Of a stretch of DNA of 64,000 nucleotides, positions 9,140-17,856 are shown in pieces; within the stretch, counting starts at the first letter, position 1, and each line of letters opens with the position of its first letter. The position numbers and the translations under genes were made by a program. Source of the stretch: Nitrobacter sp051535215. GTDB taxonomy: Bacteria; Pseudomonadota; Alphaproteobacteria; Rhizobiales; Xanthobacteraceae. The notes beneath the pieces are model-generated. The model did no database searches, was not told where the DNA came from, and saw nothing but the letters and a program-made list of their open reading frames with translations. Location: contig NZ_JBPPLY010000003.1 in the NCBI RefSeq assembly GCF_051535215.1, positions 310,001-374,000 on the forward strand, written 5' to 3'.

Positions 9140-10153
9140 ATGGACGATCTCAAGGCCCTGATCGGAAAAGTCGCCACCGGCGCGACGCTGACGCGCGAGG
9201 AGGCAGCGTCGGCATTCGACAGCATGATGTCCGGCGAGGCGACGCCCTCGCAGATGGGCGGCCTTTTGATGGCGTTGCGCGTGCGCGGCGAAACCGTCGA
9301 CGAGATTACGGGCGCGGTCGCGGCGATGCGCGCCAAGATGCTGCGGGTGACGGCGCCGGCGGATGCCGTGGACGTGGTCGGCACCGGCGGCGACGGCTCG
9401 GGCTCGGTGAACGTCTCGACCTGCGCCTCCTTCATCGTCGCCGGCGCGGGCGTTCCCGTCGCCAAGCACGGTAACCGTGCGCTGTCCTCGAAATCAGGGG
9501 CCGCCGATTGCCTCGCCGCGCTCGGCATCAGGATCGACCTCACGCCCGAACAGGTCGGCCGTTGCGTCAGCGAGGCCGGCATCGGCTTCATGTTCGCGCC
9601 GACGCATCATCCGGCGATGAAGAACGTCGGCCCGACACGCGTCGAACTCGCGACCCGCACCATCTTCAATCTGCTTGGCCCGCTGTCCAATCCGGCCGGC
9701 GTCAGGCGGCAGATGGTCGGCGTGTTCTCGCGGAAATGGGTTGAGCCGCTGGCGCAGGTGCTCAAGAACCTCGGTTCGGATTCGGTGTGGGTGGTGCACG
9801 GCTCCGACGGACTCGACGAGATCACCCTCACCGGCCCGACATTCGTGGCGACCCTCGAAAACGGCAACATCCGCACGTTCGAGGTGACGCCGGATGACGC
9901 GGGACTGTCCCGCGCGGGTGGCGATGCGCTGAAGGGCGGAGACGCCGAGGCGAACGCAGCGTCCTTGCGCGGCGTGCTTGAAGGCAAGCCTGGCGCTTTT
10001 CGCGACGTCGCGCTGCTCAACGCGGCGGCGGCCCTGATCGTTGCGGGCAAAGCGAAGGACCTGAAGGACGGCGTCGCGCTCGGCGCGAAATCGCTCGACA
10101 GCGGCGCGGCCATGGACAAGCTGAAGCGGCTGATCGCGGTATCCAACGGTTGA
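9140..10153 (+). CDS. trpD: Anthranilate phosphoribosyltransferase
   Basis: Transfers phosphoribosyl from PRPP to anthranilate, the second committed step of tryptophan synthesis. Its 337 residues match the family length. The signatures GTGGDGSGSVNVST (PRPP loop), KHGNRALSSKSGAAD and FMFAPTHHPAMKNV are all intact. It is the first of two adjacent trp genes, with trpC nine bases further on, and no fused TrpG domain is present. The pair is probably co-transcribed with the upstream foldase gene. Confidence 0.97.
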   Translation: MDDLKALIGKVATGATLTREEAASAFDSMMSGEATPSQMGGLLMALRVRGETVDEITGAVAAMRAKMLRVTAPADAVDVVGTGGDGSGSVNVSTCASFIVAGAGVPVAKHGNRALSSKSGAADCLAALGIRIDLTPEQVGRCVSEAGIGFMFAPTHHPAMKNVGPTRVELATRTIFNLLGPLSNPAGVRRQMVGVFSRKWVEPLAQVLKNLGSDSVWVVHGSDGLDEITLTGPTFVATLENGNIRTFEVTPDDAGLSRAGGDALKGGDAEANAASLRGVLEGKPGAFRDVALLNAAAALIVAGKAKDLKDGVALGAKSLDSGAAMDKLKRLIAVSNG

Positions 10154-10162
10154 CGACGTGGC

Positions 10163-10978
10163 ATGGCTGACATCCTGACCAAGATCGAAGCCTACAAGCG
10201 CGAGGAAATCGCAGCCGCCAAGCGTGCGCGTCCGCCTTCCGAGGTCATGGCAGCCGCCAAAGCAGCGTCGCCGCTGCGTGGCTTCGTGGGGGCCATCCGC
10301 GCAAAACACGCCCGCGGCGACCATGCCCTGATCGCCGAGATCAAGAAGGCCTCGCCCTCGAAAGGGCTGATCCGCGCCGACTTCGATCCGCCGGCGCTGG
10401 CGCGCGCCTACGAGGCCGGCGGCGCGGCCTGTCTGTCCGTCCTGACAGATGCGCCCTCCTTTCAAGGCCGGCTCGATTTCATGACGGCCGCCCGCGCCGC
10501 GACGTCGCTGCCGGTGCTGCGCAAGGATTTCATGTTCGATACCTATCAGGTGGCCGAGGCCCGCGCGCATGGGGCCGACTGCATCCTGATCATCCTGGCC
10601 GCGCTCGACGATGCGACGGCGACAGACATCGAGGCGGCGGCGTTCGATCTTGGCATGGACGTGCTGCTCGAGGTTCACGATCGCGCCGAACTCGATCGCG
10701 CGCTGAAACTCCGTTCGCCGATGATCGGCATCAACAACCGCAACCTGCGCACGTTCGAGACGACGCTCGCGACCAGCGAAGCGCTGGCGCCGCTCGTGCC
10801 GAAAGGCCGCCTGCTGGTCGGCGAAAGCGGCATCTTCGCACAAGCCGACCTCGCGCGGCTCGAGCGGGTCGGCATCTCCACTTTCCTCGTCGGCGAAAGC
10901 CTGATGCGGCAGGCCGACGTCACCGCCGCGACCCGCACACTGCTGGCGCGGAACGAGGCGGACGCGGCGAAACCATGA
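10163..10978 (+). CDS. trpC: Indole-3-glycerol-phosphate synthase
   Basis: Closes the indole ring from carboxyphenylamino-deoxyribulose phosphate. A monofunctional TIM barrel of 271 residues. Catalytic signatures are IAEIKKASPSKG (catalytic Lys), LRKDFMFD, LLEVHDRAEL, IGINNRNLRTFE and LVGESGI. It follows trpD after nine bases. No fused TrpF domain is present. A long inverted repeat follows before moaC. Confidence 0.97.
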   Translation: MADILTKIEAYKREEIAAAKRARPPSEVMAAAKAASPLRGFVGAIRAKHARGDHALIAEIKKASPSKGLIRADFDPPALARAYEAGGAACLSVLTDAPSFQGRLDFMTAARAATSLPVLRKDFMFDTYQVAEARAHGADCILIILAALDDATATDIEAAAFDLGMDVLLEVHDRAELDRALKLRSPMIGINNRNLRTFETTLATSEALAPLVPKGRLLVGESGIFAQADLARLERVGISTFLVGESLMRQADVTAATRTLLARNEADAAKP

Positions 10979-11002
10979 GGAAGTGGCGCATAGCGTTTCG
11001 GC

Positions 11003-11220
11003 CTCACCCTCCCCTTGAGGGGGAGGGTCGGTCGCGCCGAGCAACGCATAGCGTTGTCCGGGGCGATCGGGGTGGGGTGATATTCCAGCCATTGAAGTGC
11101 CTGATGGTTGCCGACAACTCGTGGCTTAACAAAATGCGCACCATGTTCGGGTTTCTTCCGGACGACATTCACCCCACCCCGGACGGCTCCGCTGTCCGAC
11201 CCTTCCCCTCAAGGGGCGGG
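11003..11220. repeat. Long GC-rich inverted repeat between trpC and moaC
   Basis: The left arm (about 11003-11080, CCTCACCCTCCCCTTGAGGG ... GGGGTGGGGTGA) is mirrored by the right arm (about 11170-11220, TCACCCCACCCCGG ... CCCCTCAAGGGG). About 90 bases of lower-GC sequence lie between them. It is an imperfect palindrome with extra small stems, such as GGACGGCTCCGCTGTCC. I associate this sequence style with abundant intergenic repeats of Bradyrhizobium relatives. It may act as a bidirectional transcription barrier. Confidence 0.75.
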
Positions 11221-11232
11221 TAAAGGACGCAT

Positions 11233-11745
11233 ATGGTCAGCAAGAAAGACGAACCCGCCCTCACCCACATCGACGCCAAAGGCGAAGCGCGGATGGTCGA
11301 CGTCTCGGCCAAGCCCGCGACCGAACGCGTCGCCGTCGCCGAAGGCGTGGTGGTCATGACGAAAGCAACGCTGGCGCTGATCGAAAGCGGCAACGCCAAG
11401 AAAGGCGACGTGCTCGGCACCGCCCGCATCGCCGGCATCATGGCGGCCAAGCGAACCTCAGACCTGATCCCGCTGTGTCATCCGCTGGCGCTGTCGAAGG
11501 TCACGCTCGACATTGAGACCGACAAAAAAATTCCGGGCTGCCGGGTGCAGGCCAGCGTCAAGGTCTCCGGCCCGACCGGCGTGGAGATGGAAGCCTTGAC
11601 CGCCGTCTCCGTCGCCTGTCTCACCATCTACGACATGATCAAGGCCGTCGAACGCGGGGTGAGGATCGAAGGCATTCACCTCGTCGAGAAGAAGGGCGGC
11701 AAGTCCGGCCACTACCTCGTGACGGAGGCTCCGTCAGTGAAATAG
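11233..11745 (+). CDS. moaC: Cyclic pyranopterin monophosphate synthase (molybdenum cofactor)
   Basis: Works after MoaA to convert the cyclised GTP derivative to cyclic pyranopterin monophosphate. The 170-residue protein has the family signatures TARIAGIMAAKRTSDLIPLCHPLAL (about 57-81) and VSGPTGVEMEALTAVSVACLTIYDM (about 114-138). AAAGGA precedes the ATG. Its last 12 bases overlap the 3' end of the converging SPW-repeat gene. moeA, another cofactor gene, follows further right. Confidence 0.96.
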   Translation: MVSKKDEPALTHIDAKGEARMVDVSAKPATERVAVAEGVVVMTKATLALIESGNAKKGDVLGTARIAGIMAAKRTSDLIPLCHPLALSKVTLDIETDKKIPGCRVQASVKVSGPTGVEMEALTAVSVACLTIYDMIKAVERGVRIEGIHLVEKKGGKSGHYLVTEAPSVK

Positions 11746-12129
11746 CGGCCGGTCATGCTCGGCCTGCGCAAGGCGGCGAGCCTCATCCTCCTTGTCATAG
11801 ACCAGCCAGATTTCCAGCGCCGCCAGGAACGCGACCACAACGCCGATGCCAATGCTGAAGTGCATGGCGCGGGTATGGGCGAAGCCCAAAACCCAGGGCG
11901 AGACGATCAGCCAGAGACCGAGCAGCAGGTTGGCCCATTCCTTCCACCGGGCGAACGCCAGCAGCGCCGCCACCGAGATCACGCCGATCGCCGCGGCGCT
12001 GGCCCAGATATCGAGGTCCGTCGTCGCTGTGGCCCGCGCGAGAAACCAGGGAGTCGCAAACAGGCCCAGAGCCAGCACGAGATTGTAGACGTCGAGGATC
12101 GATTCCCGTCGCCATTTTTTCCACTTCAT
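11734..12129 (-). CDS. Small SPW-repeat membrane protein
   Basis: A 131-residue protein with about four hydrophobic helices. Two copies of the SPW-type signature, ATPWFLARA (about 26-34) and VSPWVLGFA (about 83-91), each follow a helix, which is the pattern of the SPW repeat family (two internal repeats). Function is unknown. The start at 12129 has an excellent AAGGAGG six bases upstream; the longer frame to 12156 does not. It sits on the opposite strand between two molybdenum-cofactor genes and overlaps the moaC end by 12 bases, so it looks like an insertion into that locus. Confidence 0.8.
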   Translation of the reverse strand: MKWKKWRRESILDVYNLVLALGLFATPWFLARATATTDLDIWASAAAIGVISVAALLAFARWKEWANLLLGLWLIVSPWVLGFAHTRAMHFSIGIGVVVAFLAALEIWLVYDKEDEARRLAQAEHDRPLFH

Positions 12130-12633
12130 GGATGCCTCCTTGTCTGCGCCCTCCAACCATTGCCCTCGCCCGAATCACCCCTCCCGATTTTCGAACAACC
12201 GACCCGGCCTCGGACGGTTCCGTCGTTCCCTCATTAAGGTTTGTCTACCCTTCATGGGCGTTTTGATCTCGAATCAGAAAATGTCGCCAACCCGATGATC
12301 TCGATAGGATTCGGGTTCGGGAGTTCATCAGACAGTTGAGCCCTTGCCGGTGAGGCGGCCCTCAGCAGGGCGAACCCGTTTGAACGGCCCGTCGCAATGT
12401 TCGGCGAACGTTGTCTGCGGATCGCAAGTTCTGTAGATGAGGTCCTACGCCGGCGAAGCGTGCTCGTTTCTTCGACGATCCAGCCGACCGGCGGCAGCCT
12501 CGCAAGGCGGACGCCAAATCTAAAAAACCCATCTGGCAATCTATGTTTGCCAGCAGTTCTTTGATTGTAACGTTCGCACAGCCTCCCGCCGATCCCGGAA
12601 ATCGGACCGGTGGGACCCTGGGAGAAAATGGTC
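12130..12633. other. 504-base gap before moeA, no gene recognised
   Basis: This stretch separates the divergent SPW gene and moeA. It has lower GC in places and an in-frame shadow on the minus strand with no recognisable protein. Both promoters must lie here. I saw no repeat, RNA gene or clear operator in it. Confidence 0.5.
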
Positions 12634-13848
12634 ATGCCCTTGATGGCGGTTGCCGACGCCTTAGCGGCTGTTCTTGCCGGAGTCGAAGCGCTGCCGGAAG
12701 AAATGGTCGGCCTTGACGACGCCCATCGCCGGGTGCTGGCACGCGACCTTCCCTCGCGCCGCACCCAGCCACCGGTCGCGATGTCGGCGATGGACGGCTA
12801 TGCGGTGCGCGCCGCCGACATCGCGACGATTCCGGCGCGGCTGCATGTGATCGGCGAGATCGCCGCGGGACGGCCTCTCGCGCGGGCGCTGCAGGCCGGC
12901 GAGGCTTTGAGGATTTTCACCGGCGGCGTGGTGCCGGACAGCGCCGATACCGTCGTGATCCAGGAAGACACCGAACGCGACGGCGAGCATGTCATCCTCA
13001 AGGAAGCCACCGCCGCCGGAAAGAACATCCGCGCCGCCGGCGTCGATTTTCGCGAGGGTGACGTGCTGCTGCGCGCCCATAGCTATCTCACCGACCGCCA
13101 TCTCTCTCTGGCCGCAGGCATGAACTACCCGGACCTGCCGGTGCATCGCCGTCCGAAGGTCGCCGTGCTCGCCACCGGCGACGAACTGGTCCTGCCGGGC
13201 ACAACGCCGGGCCCCGGACAGATCATCCTGTCCAACGGCTACGCGCTTCGCGCGCTCGCCCGCAGCGAAGGCGCCGAGGCGCTCGACCTCGGCGTCGTCG
13301 CCGACACCTTGGACGCAACGAGGACCGCCATCCGCCGCGCCCGCGACAGCGGCGCCGACATTCTCGTCACCACCGGCGGCGCGTCGGTCGGCGACCATGA
13401 CTTCGTCAAGCGTGCGCTCGACGCCGAAGGCGTGGAGATCGCGTTCTGGCGGATCGCGCTGCGGCCAGGCAAGCCTATGATGCACGGGCGGCTCGGCCCG
13501 ATGCGCGTGATCGGCCTGCCCGGCAATCCCGTCTCGTCCTATATCTGCGCGTTCCTGTTCATGGTGCCGTTGATCCGCGCACTGTCCGGGCGCGAGGACG
13601 TCGGCCATCGCGTTGAACGCGCTTTGCTCGGCAAGGACCTCGCCTCCAATCAGGCACGGCAGGATTACCTGCGCGCGCGCCTGGCGTACTCGGCCGAGGG
13701 GCTGCCGACCGCGACGCCGGTCGGTCATCAGGACAGTTCGTTGCTGGGCAATCTCGCCGCGGCGGAAGCGCTCGTGGTCCGCGCGCCGTTCGCACCCGCC
13801 GCCCGCAAGGGTGAACCGTGCGACATCATCAAACTCGCGTTGTCGTAA
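12634..13848 (+). CDS. moeA: Molybdopterin molybdenumtransferase
   Basis: Inserts molybdate into adenylylated molybdopterin, the final step of molybdenum cofactor formation. About 404 residues. Motifs are SAMDGYAVRAAD, TGGVVPDSADTVV, VLATGDELV, TTGGASVGDHD, ALRPGKPMMHGR and GLPGNPVSSY. ATG 12634 is selected because GGGAG lies nine bases upstream and homologues begin at this point; GTG 12610 and ATG 12628 are alternatives. It precedes lexA by about 150 bases on the same strand. Confidence 0.94.
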   Translation: MPLMAVADALAAVLAGVEALPEEMVGLDDAHRRVLARDLPSRRTQPPVAMSAMDGYAVRAADIATIPARLHVIGEIAAGRPLARALQAGEALRIFTGGVVPDSADTVVIQEDTERDGEHVILKEATAAGKNIRAAGVDFREGDVLLRAHSYLTDRHLSLAAGMNYPDLPVHRRPKVAVLATGDELVLPGTTPGPGQIILSNGYALRALARSEGAEALDLGVVADTLDATRTAIRRARDSGADILVTTGGASVGDHDFVKRALDAEGVEIAFWRIALRPGKPMMHGRLGPMRVIGLPGNPVSSYICAFLFMVPLIRALSGREDVGHRVERALLGKDLASNQARQDYLRARLAYSAEGLPTATPVGHQDSSLLGNLAAAEALVVRAPFAPAARKGEPCDIIKLALS

Positions 13849-13884
13849 AACCTCGCTCCGTTGACGCTAAATTAAACACTTGCG

Positions 13885-13899
13885 GAACACATATCGAAC
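13885..13899. promoter_or_regulatory. Perfect SOS box (GAAC-N7-GAAC) upstream of lexA
   Basis: GAAC, seven bases, GAAC is the alphaproteobacterial LexA operator, placed about 100 bases before the lexA start and just downstream of a TTGACG that could be a -35 element (13861-13866). A degenerate second copy, GTTC-N7-GTTT, follows at 13911-13925. This fits LexA autoregulation and validates the motif used for the other boxes in the window. Confidence 0.85.
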
Positions 13900-14001
13900 A
13901 TATAGTGTTCGTTCATGATTTGTTTCGAGAACTCATGACATTGCGAGCCATCGTTATCGGAATCGGACGGCGGGCGCCATCAATCGGGGACTAAAGTCGG
14001 C

Positions 14002-14706
14002 ATGCTCACGCGCAAACAGTACGAACTCCTGCGATTCATCAACGAACGGCTGAAGGAATCCGGCGTTCCGCCCTCGTTCGATGAAATGAAGGATGCACTC
14101 GATCTGCGCTCCAAGTCGGGCATCCATCGCCTGATTACGGCGCTGGAGGAGCGCGGCTTCATCCGCCGCCTGCCCAATCGCGCGCGCGCCATCGAGGTCA
14201 TCAAACTGCCGGAGCTCGCCGCCGGCGGCGGCGGTGGCCGGCGCGGTTTCACGCCGAGCGTCATCGAAGGCAATCTCGGCAAGGTCCGCCGGCCCAGCGG
14301 CAACGTCGACGACGCCGCGGACCGCCCTGTCGCCGTTCCGGTGATGGGGCGCATCGCGGCCGGCACGCCGATCGAAGCGTTGCAGACCTGCAGCCATACC
14401 ATCAGCGTTCCGCCGGACATGCTCGGCAATGGCGAGCACTACGCGCTTGAGGTGCGCGGCGACTCGATGGTCGAAGCCGGAATTCTCGACGGCGACCTGG
14501 CGCTGATCCGGCGCAACGAGTCGGCGGAAACCGGCGACATCGTCGTTGCGCTGATCGACGAAGAGGAAGCAACGTTGAAGCGCTTCCGCCGCCGCGGGGC
14601 CTCGATCGCGCTCGAGCCCGCGAACACAGCTTACGAGGTCCGTATCCTTCCGCCGAACCGCGTGCAGATCCAGGGCAAGCTGATCGGCATCTACCGCAAG
14701 TACTGA
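14002..14706 (+). CDS. lexA: SOS repressor LexA
   Basis: Represses DNA-damage genes and self-cleaves on RecA filaments. 234 residues: an N-terminal winged helix (1-65), a glycine-rich linker (75-82) and a C-terminal S24 peptidase domain. The cleavage site is Ala120-Gly121 (MGRIAAGTP); the catalytic Ser is 155 in GDSMVEAG and the catalytic Lys is 193 in EATLKRF. All required residues are intact. An exact GAAC-N7-GAAC operator lies upstream. The neighbours moeA and comEC fit the order of this bacterial family. Confidence 0.97.
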   Translation: MLTRKQYELLRFINERLKESGVPPSFDEMKDALDLRSKSGIHRLITALEERGFIRRLPNRARAIEVIKLPELAAGGGGGRRGFTPSVIEGNLGKVRRPSGNVDDAADRPVAVPVMGRIAAGTPIEALQTCSHTISVPPDMLGNGEHYALEVRGDSMVEAGILDGDLALIRRNESAETGDIVVALIDEEEATLKRFRRRGASIALEPANTAYEVRILPPNRVQIQGKLIGIYRKY

Positions 14707-14736
14707 TCCGGCGAATAGCGATCGCCGGCAGTCCGC

Positions 14737-17019
14737 TCAATCGTCGGGCTGGAGATCGTCTGCCGCGGGCGTGGCATCGATCGGACGCGCGGGCTCCGCT
14801 CGATCGCCGATCGACTTTGGCTTTTCATCGGCGGGGGCTGGCGACCATGGCCGGTCGACACGCTCGGGCCTGACCGCATCGACGACAAAGCCGTTTGCGC
14901 TGCCCGGGCCCCGCCGCAGCGCCAGAGCGCCTTTCCGGCGCAGTCGCTCCTGATCGACGACCTGCGCGAGGCATCCCTCTGGAGCCTGCCATGCCGTCAC
15001 CATCACCGCCGCCCGCAGGCAGTCGTCCTCCATCGCATCCGGCCGCCGCGCCAGCGCGACAATTCCGCCGTCGCTCGCCTTGACCACGCAGCCTGCGTCG
15101 TCACAGGAAACACCCTCCGCGAGCGAAGGATCGGCGGGCCCGCGCCTGTCTGCGTCGGCCGCCAGCCATTCCTTGACGGTGAAGGCGTCCTTGCCCGTGC
15201 TGATCAGATGCAGGCGGCCGTCACCACCTCGCACGCCGACGTTGCGGCCGTCGGCGGAGACCAGAATGTCCGGCTGCGCTACCGCAAGCGACCAGGCGAT
15301 CGCCAGCCCGATGATGGCCGCGCCGCTCCAGCGCAGCGGCGTCCTGAGCAGTCCGAGCAGAATGATGCCCGCCGTCGCCGCGATCAGCGGTCCCGTTCCG
15401 AACGCCGCCATGCGGCCAATGGCGCCGGGAAGCGCCGCAACCCACTGGGCCACGGCGATCATCCATTCGATGCCGAAATCCATCAGCCGCCAGAACACGC
15501 CATCCAAGCCAAACGGCATGGCTGCAAGGCCGAGAAGTCCCGCCGGCATCACCAGCGCCGAGACAACGGGCATCGCCAGCAGGTTCGCGACCACGCCATA
15601 GGGCGTCACGCGATGGAAATGAAACGCGGCATAGGGCGTGGTCGCGAGTCCGGCGACGAACGAGGCCAGCGCGAGCGTGACGATTTCCCGGCCGCCCCAT
15701 AGCGCGGCGCGCGCGGTCGGCGAGTGATCGGGCGTCGCGAACAGTTTCGGCATCCCGAGCTGGACCAGCGCCACCAGCCCGAGCGTTGCCGCGAACGACA
15801 TCTGAAAGCTCGGATGCACCAGCGCCTGCGGCGCAATCGCAAGCACGATCATCGCCGCAACAGCCAGCGTACGAAACGTGATGGCGCGCCGATCGACCAT
15901 GACTGCGATCAGCACCACCGCCGTCATGAAGAATGAGCGCTGGGTCGCGACCTCGGCGCCCGACAGCAGCAGATAAAACGCCACCGCCGCGAGCGCCGCC
16001 GCCGCCGACCATTTCTTGATCGGGAAAACTGCCGTCAGCGCCGGGATCAACGCCAGCAGCGCGCGCACCGCGAAGAACACGACACCGGCGACCACGGCCA
16101 TGTGATAGCCGGAAATCGAGAGCACATGGCCGAGCCCCGAAATGAACATCGCATCGTTGACCGGCGTCGTGATGGCGTCGCGCCGACCGGTCAGAAGCGC
16201 GGTGGCGATCGCCCGTGAATCGCCGTCGAGGACAAGGCGGATGCGGGCATCGATGGCGTCGCGAAGCTGCTGCATCAGCGCGGCGTAACGCAAGGCTATC
16301 CCGCCGCCGTCCGGAGGATCCACGATCTTGATCGCACCCATGACGAAACCGGAGGCGCCGATGCCCTGGAAATACATGTCGCGCGCGAAATCGTAGCTTC
16401 CGGGCCGCACAGGCGTGAGCGGCGGCTGCAGCCGCGCTTTCAATTCCACGAAGCTGCCGACGGCCGGCGCGGTGCCCTTCCTGACCGACAGCCGCACGCG
16501 ATCCAGTTTGACGTGGCGCCGGTAATCGTCCATCCGCACGACACGCAAAACAAATCTATCGGTGCGCTCGCGCACCTCGCGGGTTTCGACGAAACCCTTG
16601 AGCATCGGCGAATACATCGACCGCTTCAGGACAACGTGCGCCATCCGCGCCGTATTCATCGTGGCGACGGCAAAACCCGCAGCCATTGCGGCGATCATGA
16701 CGGCCACAGGAAACAGCCGATGCCGACGCAGCAGCAGTGCGGCCAGACAGAGGAAGCCGGCAGTCGGGACGACGATCCAGGCTATCGGCTCATGATCGGC
16801 TGCAAAATAGATCGCGATGCCAGCGCCGAACGCCACCGGCACCCAGGACAACAGCCGCCCCGGTCCGGCTTCGGCGCGCACCCAGTCTCGCAGCCGGGCC
16901 GCAAGCGCCGGCAAGGTGCCCGAAGAGACCTGCGAAGGACTGGCGGCGACAGCCTTCCGCGGCGGCCATGTTCCCGCGTACCCGCCTGTCCGATCCCGAG
17001 CCCTGCCCCGCTCCGGCAT
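14737..17019 (-). CDS. comEC: ComEC/Rec2-type DNA-uptake channel protein without MBL domain
   Basis: A 760-residue inner-membrane protein of the competence family that passes single-stranded DNA into the cytosol. It has an N-terminal DUF4131-like segment, a periplasmic OB-like region (about 130-230) and a polytopic core with the signature SGLGHVLSISGYHMAVVAG (about 294-312). The C-terminal domain (about 610-760) is not the metallo-beta-lactamase domain of Gram-positive ComEC: no HxHxDH is present, and it ends in an Asp/Pro-rich tail. The start is uncertain within the first 40 residues. It converges with lexA and is followed upstream by a divergent kinase gene. Confidence 0.85.
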   Translation of the reverse strand: MPERGRARDRTGGYAGTWPPRKAVAASPSQVSSGTLPALAARLRDWVRAEAGPGRLLSWVPVAFGAGIAIYFAADHEPIAWIVVPTAGFLCLAALLLRRHRLFPVAVMIAAMAAGFAVATMNTARMAHVVLKRSMYSPMLKGFVETREVRERTDRFVLRVVRMDDYRRHVKLDRVRLSVRKGTAPAVGSFVELKARLQPPLTPVRPGSYDFARDMYFQGIGASGFVMGAIKIVDPPDGGGIALRYAALMQQLRDAIDARIRLVLDGDSRAIATALLTGRRDAITTPVNDAMFISGLGHVLSISGYHMAVVAGVVFFAVRALLALIPALTAVFPIKKWSAAAALAAVAFYLLLSGAEVATQRSFFMTAVVLIAVMVDRRAITFRTLAVAAMIVLAIAPQALVHPSFQMSFAATLGLVALVQLGMPKLFATPDHSPTARAALWGGREIVTLALASFVAGLATTPYAAFHFHRVTPYGVVANLLAMPVVSALVMPAGLLGLAAMPFGLDGVFWRLMDFGIEWMIAVAQWVAALPGAIGRMAAFGTGPLIAATAGIILLGLLRTPLRWSGAAIIGLAIAWSLAVAQPDILVSADGRNVGVRGGDGRLHLISTGKDAFTVKEWLAADADRRGPADPSLAEGVSCDDAGCVVKASDGGIVALARRPDAMEDDCLRAAVMVTAWQAPEGCLAQVVDQERLRRKGALALRRGPGSANGFVVDAVRPERVDRPWSPAPADEKPKSIGDRAEPARPIDATPAADDLQPDD

Positions 17020-17292
17020 CCGGCCACCACCCCTCGCGCCCTCGCCGCAATGCTAGAATAGGATGAGTTGACGATGAAGTGTTTCAATGCGTCATGGCCG
17101 GGCGGATTCAGACCGAGACAGACATTTCCTGACGGTAACGATTTGAAACCTGCCGCTTATCGGGCCTTAAAAATGTGTCGCAGGTTTTGGGAGATTCGCG
17201 ACACCATGTCCGTTATGCGGAAAATTGCGGCCGGTGCCTCTACTTGAACAATACATGCAGGCGGGTGATCTCGCGAAAGCTGGTGGATAGCA

Positions 17293-17856
17293 ATGTTACC
17301 ACGGCGGATCGTCATTCTGGGCAATGCCGGGAGCGGAAAATCGACGCTCGCGCGCGTGCTGGGCGAGCGGCTCTCCTGCTCAGTCGTTCATCTCGACCGG
17401 CTCTTCTGGCGGCCGAAATGGAAAGAACCCGAGCCCATGGACTTCCGACGGCGGGTTGCCAATGCGATTTCCGGGCCGGAGTGGATTTGCGAGGGAAACT
17501 ATTCCCGCCGGACTTTCGACCTGCGCCTGCCGCGCGCGGACCTCGTGATCTGGATGGACACACCCCGCGCCACCTGCCTCAGACGCGTGGTTGTTCGGAA
17601 CCTTCTGCGAAGGCCGAGGCCGGACATGCCCGTTGGTTGCTCCGAGCGGCTAAACAAGGAGTTCATCACCTTTCTACGTTTTGTCTGGACCTTCGACCGG
17701 GACTATCGGCCGAAGATCGAAAACGAGCGGCTGCGGCTTGGCGCGCACGTACCGGTCGTCCGCCTAAGCAGCAAGAGCAAGATACATAGTTTTCTTACGG
17801 CGCTTCAACCGATCCCCTCGGCTGATGGTTCAAAGTGCCTGTCGCGAAAATCCTAA
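17293..17856 (+). CDS. Adenylate-kinase-like P-loop protein (topology-modulation/FlaR-like)
   Basis: A 187-residue protein with a Walker A loop GNAGSGKST (10-18), then HLDRLFWRPKW and an adenylate-kinase-like LID region rich in Arg (about 95-110). This is the arrangement of proteins annotated as DNA topology modulation protein FlaR or small-molecule kinase-like. The substrate is unknown. A GGTGGA precedes the ATG. It stands alone between comEC and glnS. The last 40 residues are weakly conserved in style, and the name is by family only. Confidence 0.75.
   Translation: MLPRRIVILGNAGSGKSTLARVLGERLSCSVVHLDRLFWRPKWKEPEPMDFRRRVANAISGPEWICEGNYSRRTFDLRLPRADLVIWMDTPRATCLRRVVVRNLLRRPRPDMPVGCSERLNKEFITFLRFVWTFDRDYRPKIENERLRLGAHVPVVRLSSKSKIHSFLTALQPIPSADGSKCLSRKS

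Noticed and set aside
7331..11092. Long minus-strand frames opposite the PpiD, trpD and trpC genes
   Set aside because: Shadows of strongly conserved plus-strand genes; no recognisable motif.
12280..12330. GTTC-N4-GTTC pattern as an SOS box (near 12310)
   Set aside because: Wrong spacing; the known operator needs seven bases between half-sites.
12252..12764. 170-codon minus-strand frame before moeA
   Set aside because: Arg/Ser-rich, no ribosome-binding site, and it runs into moeA coding sequence.
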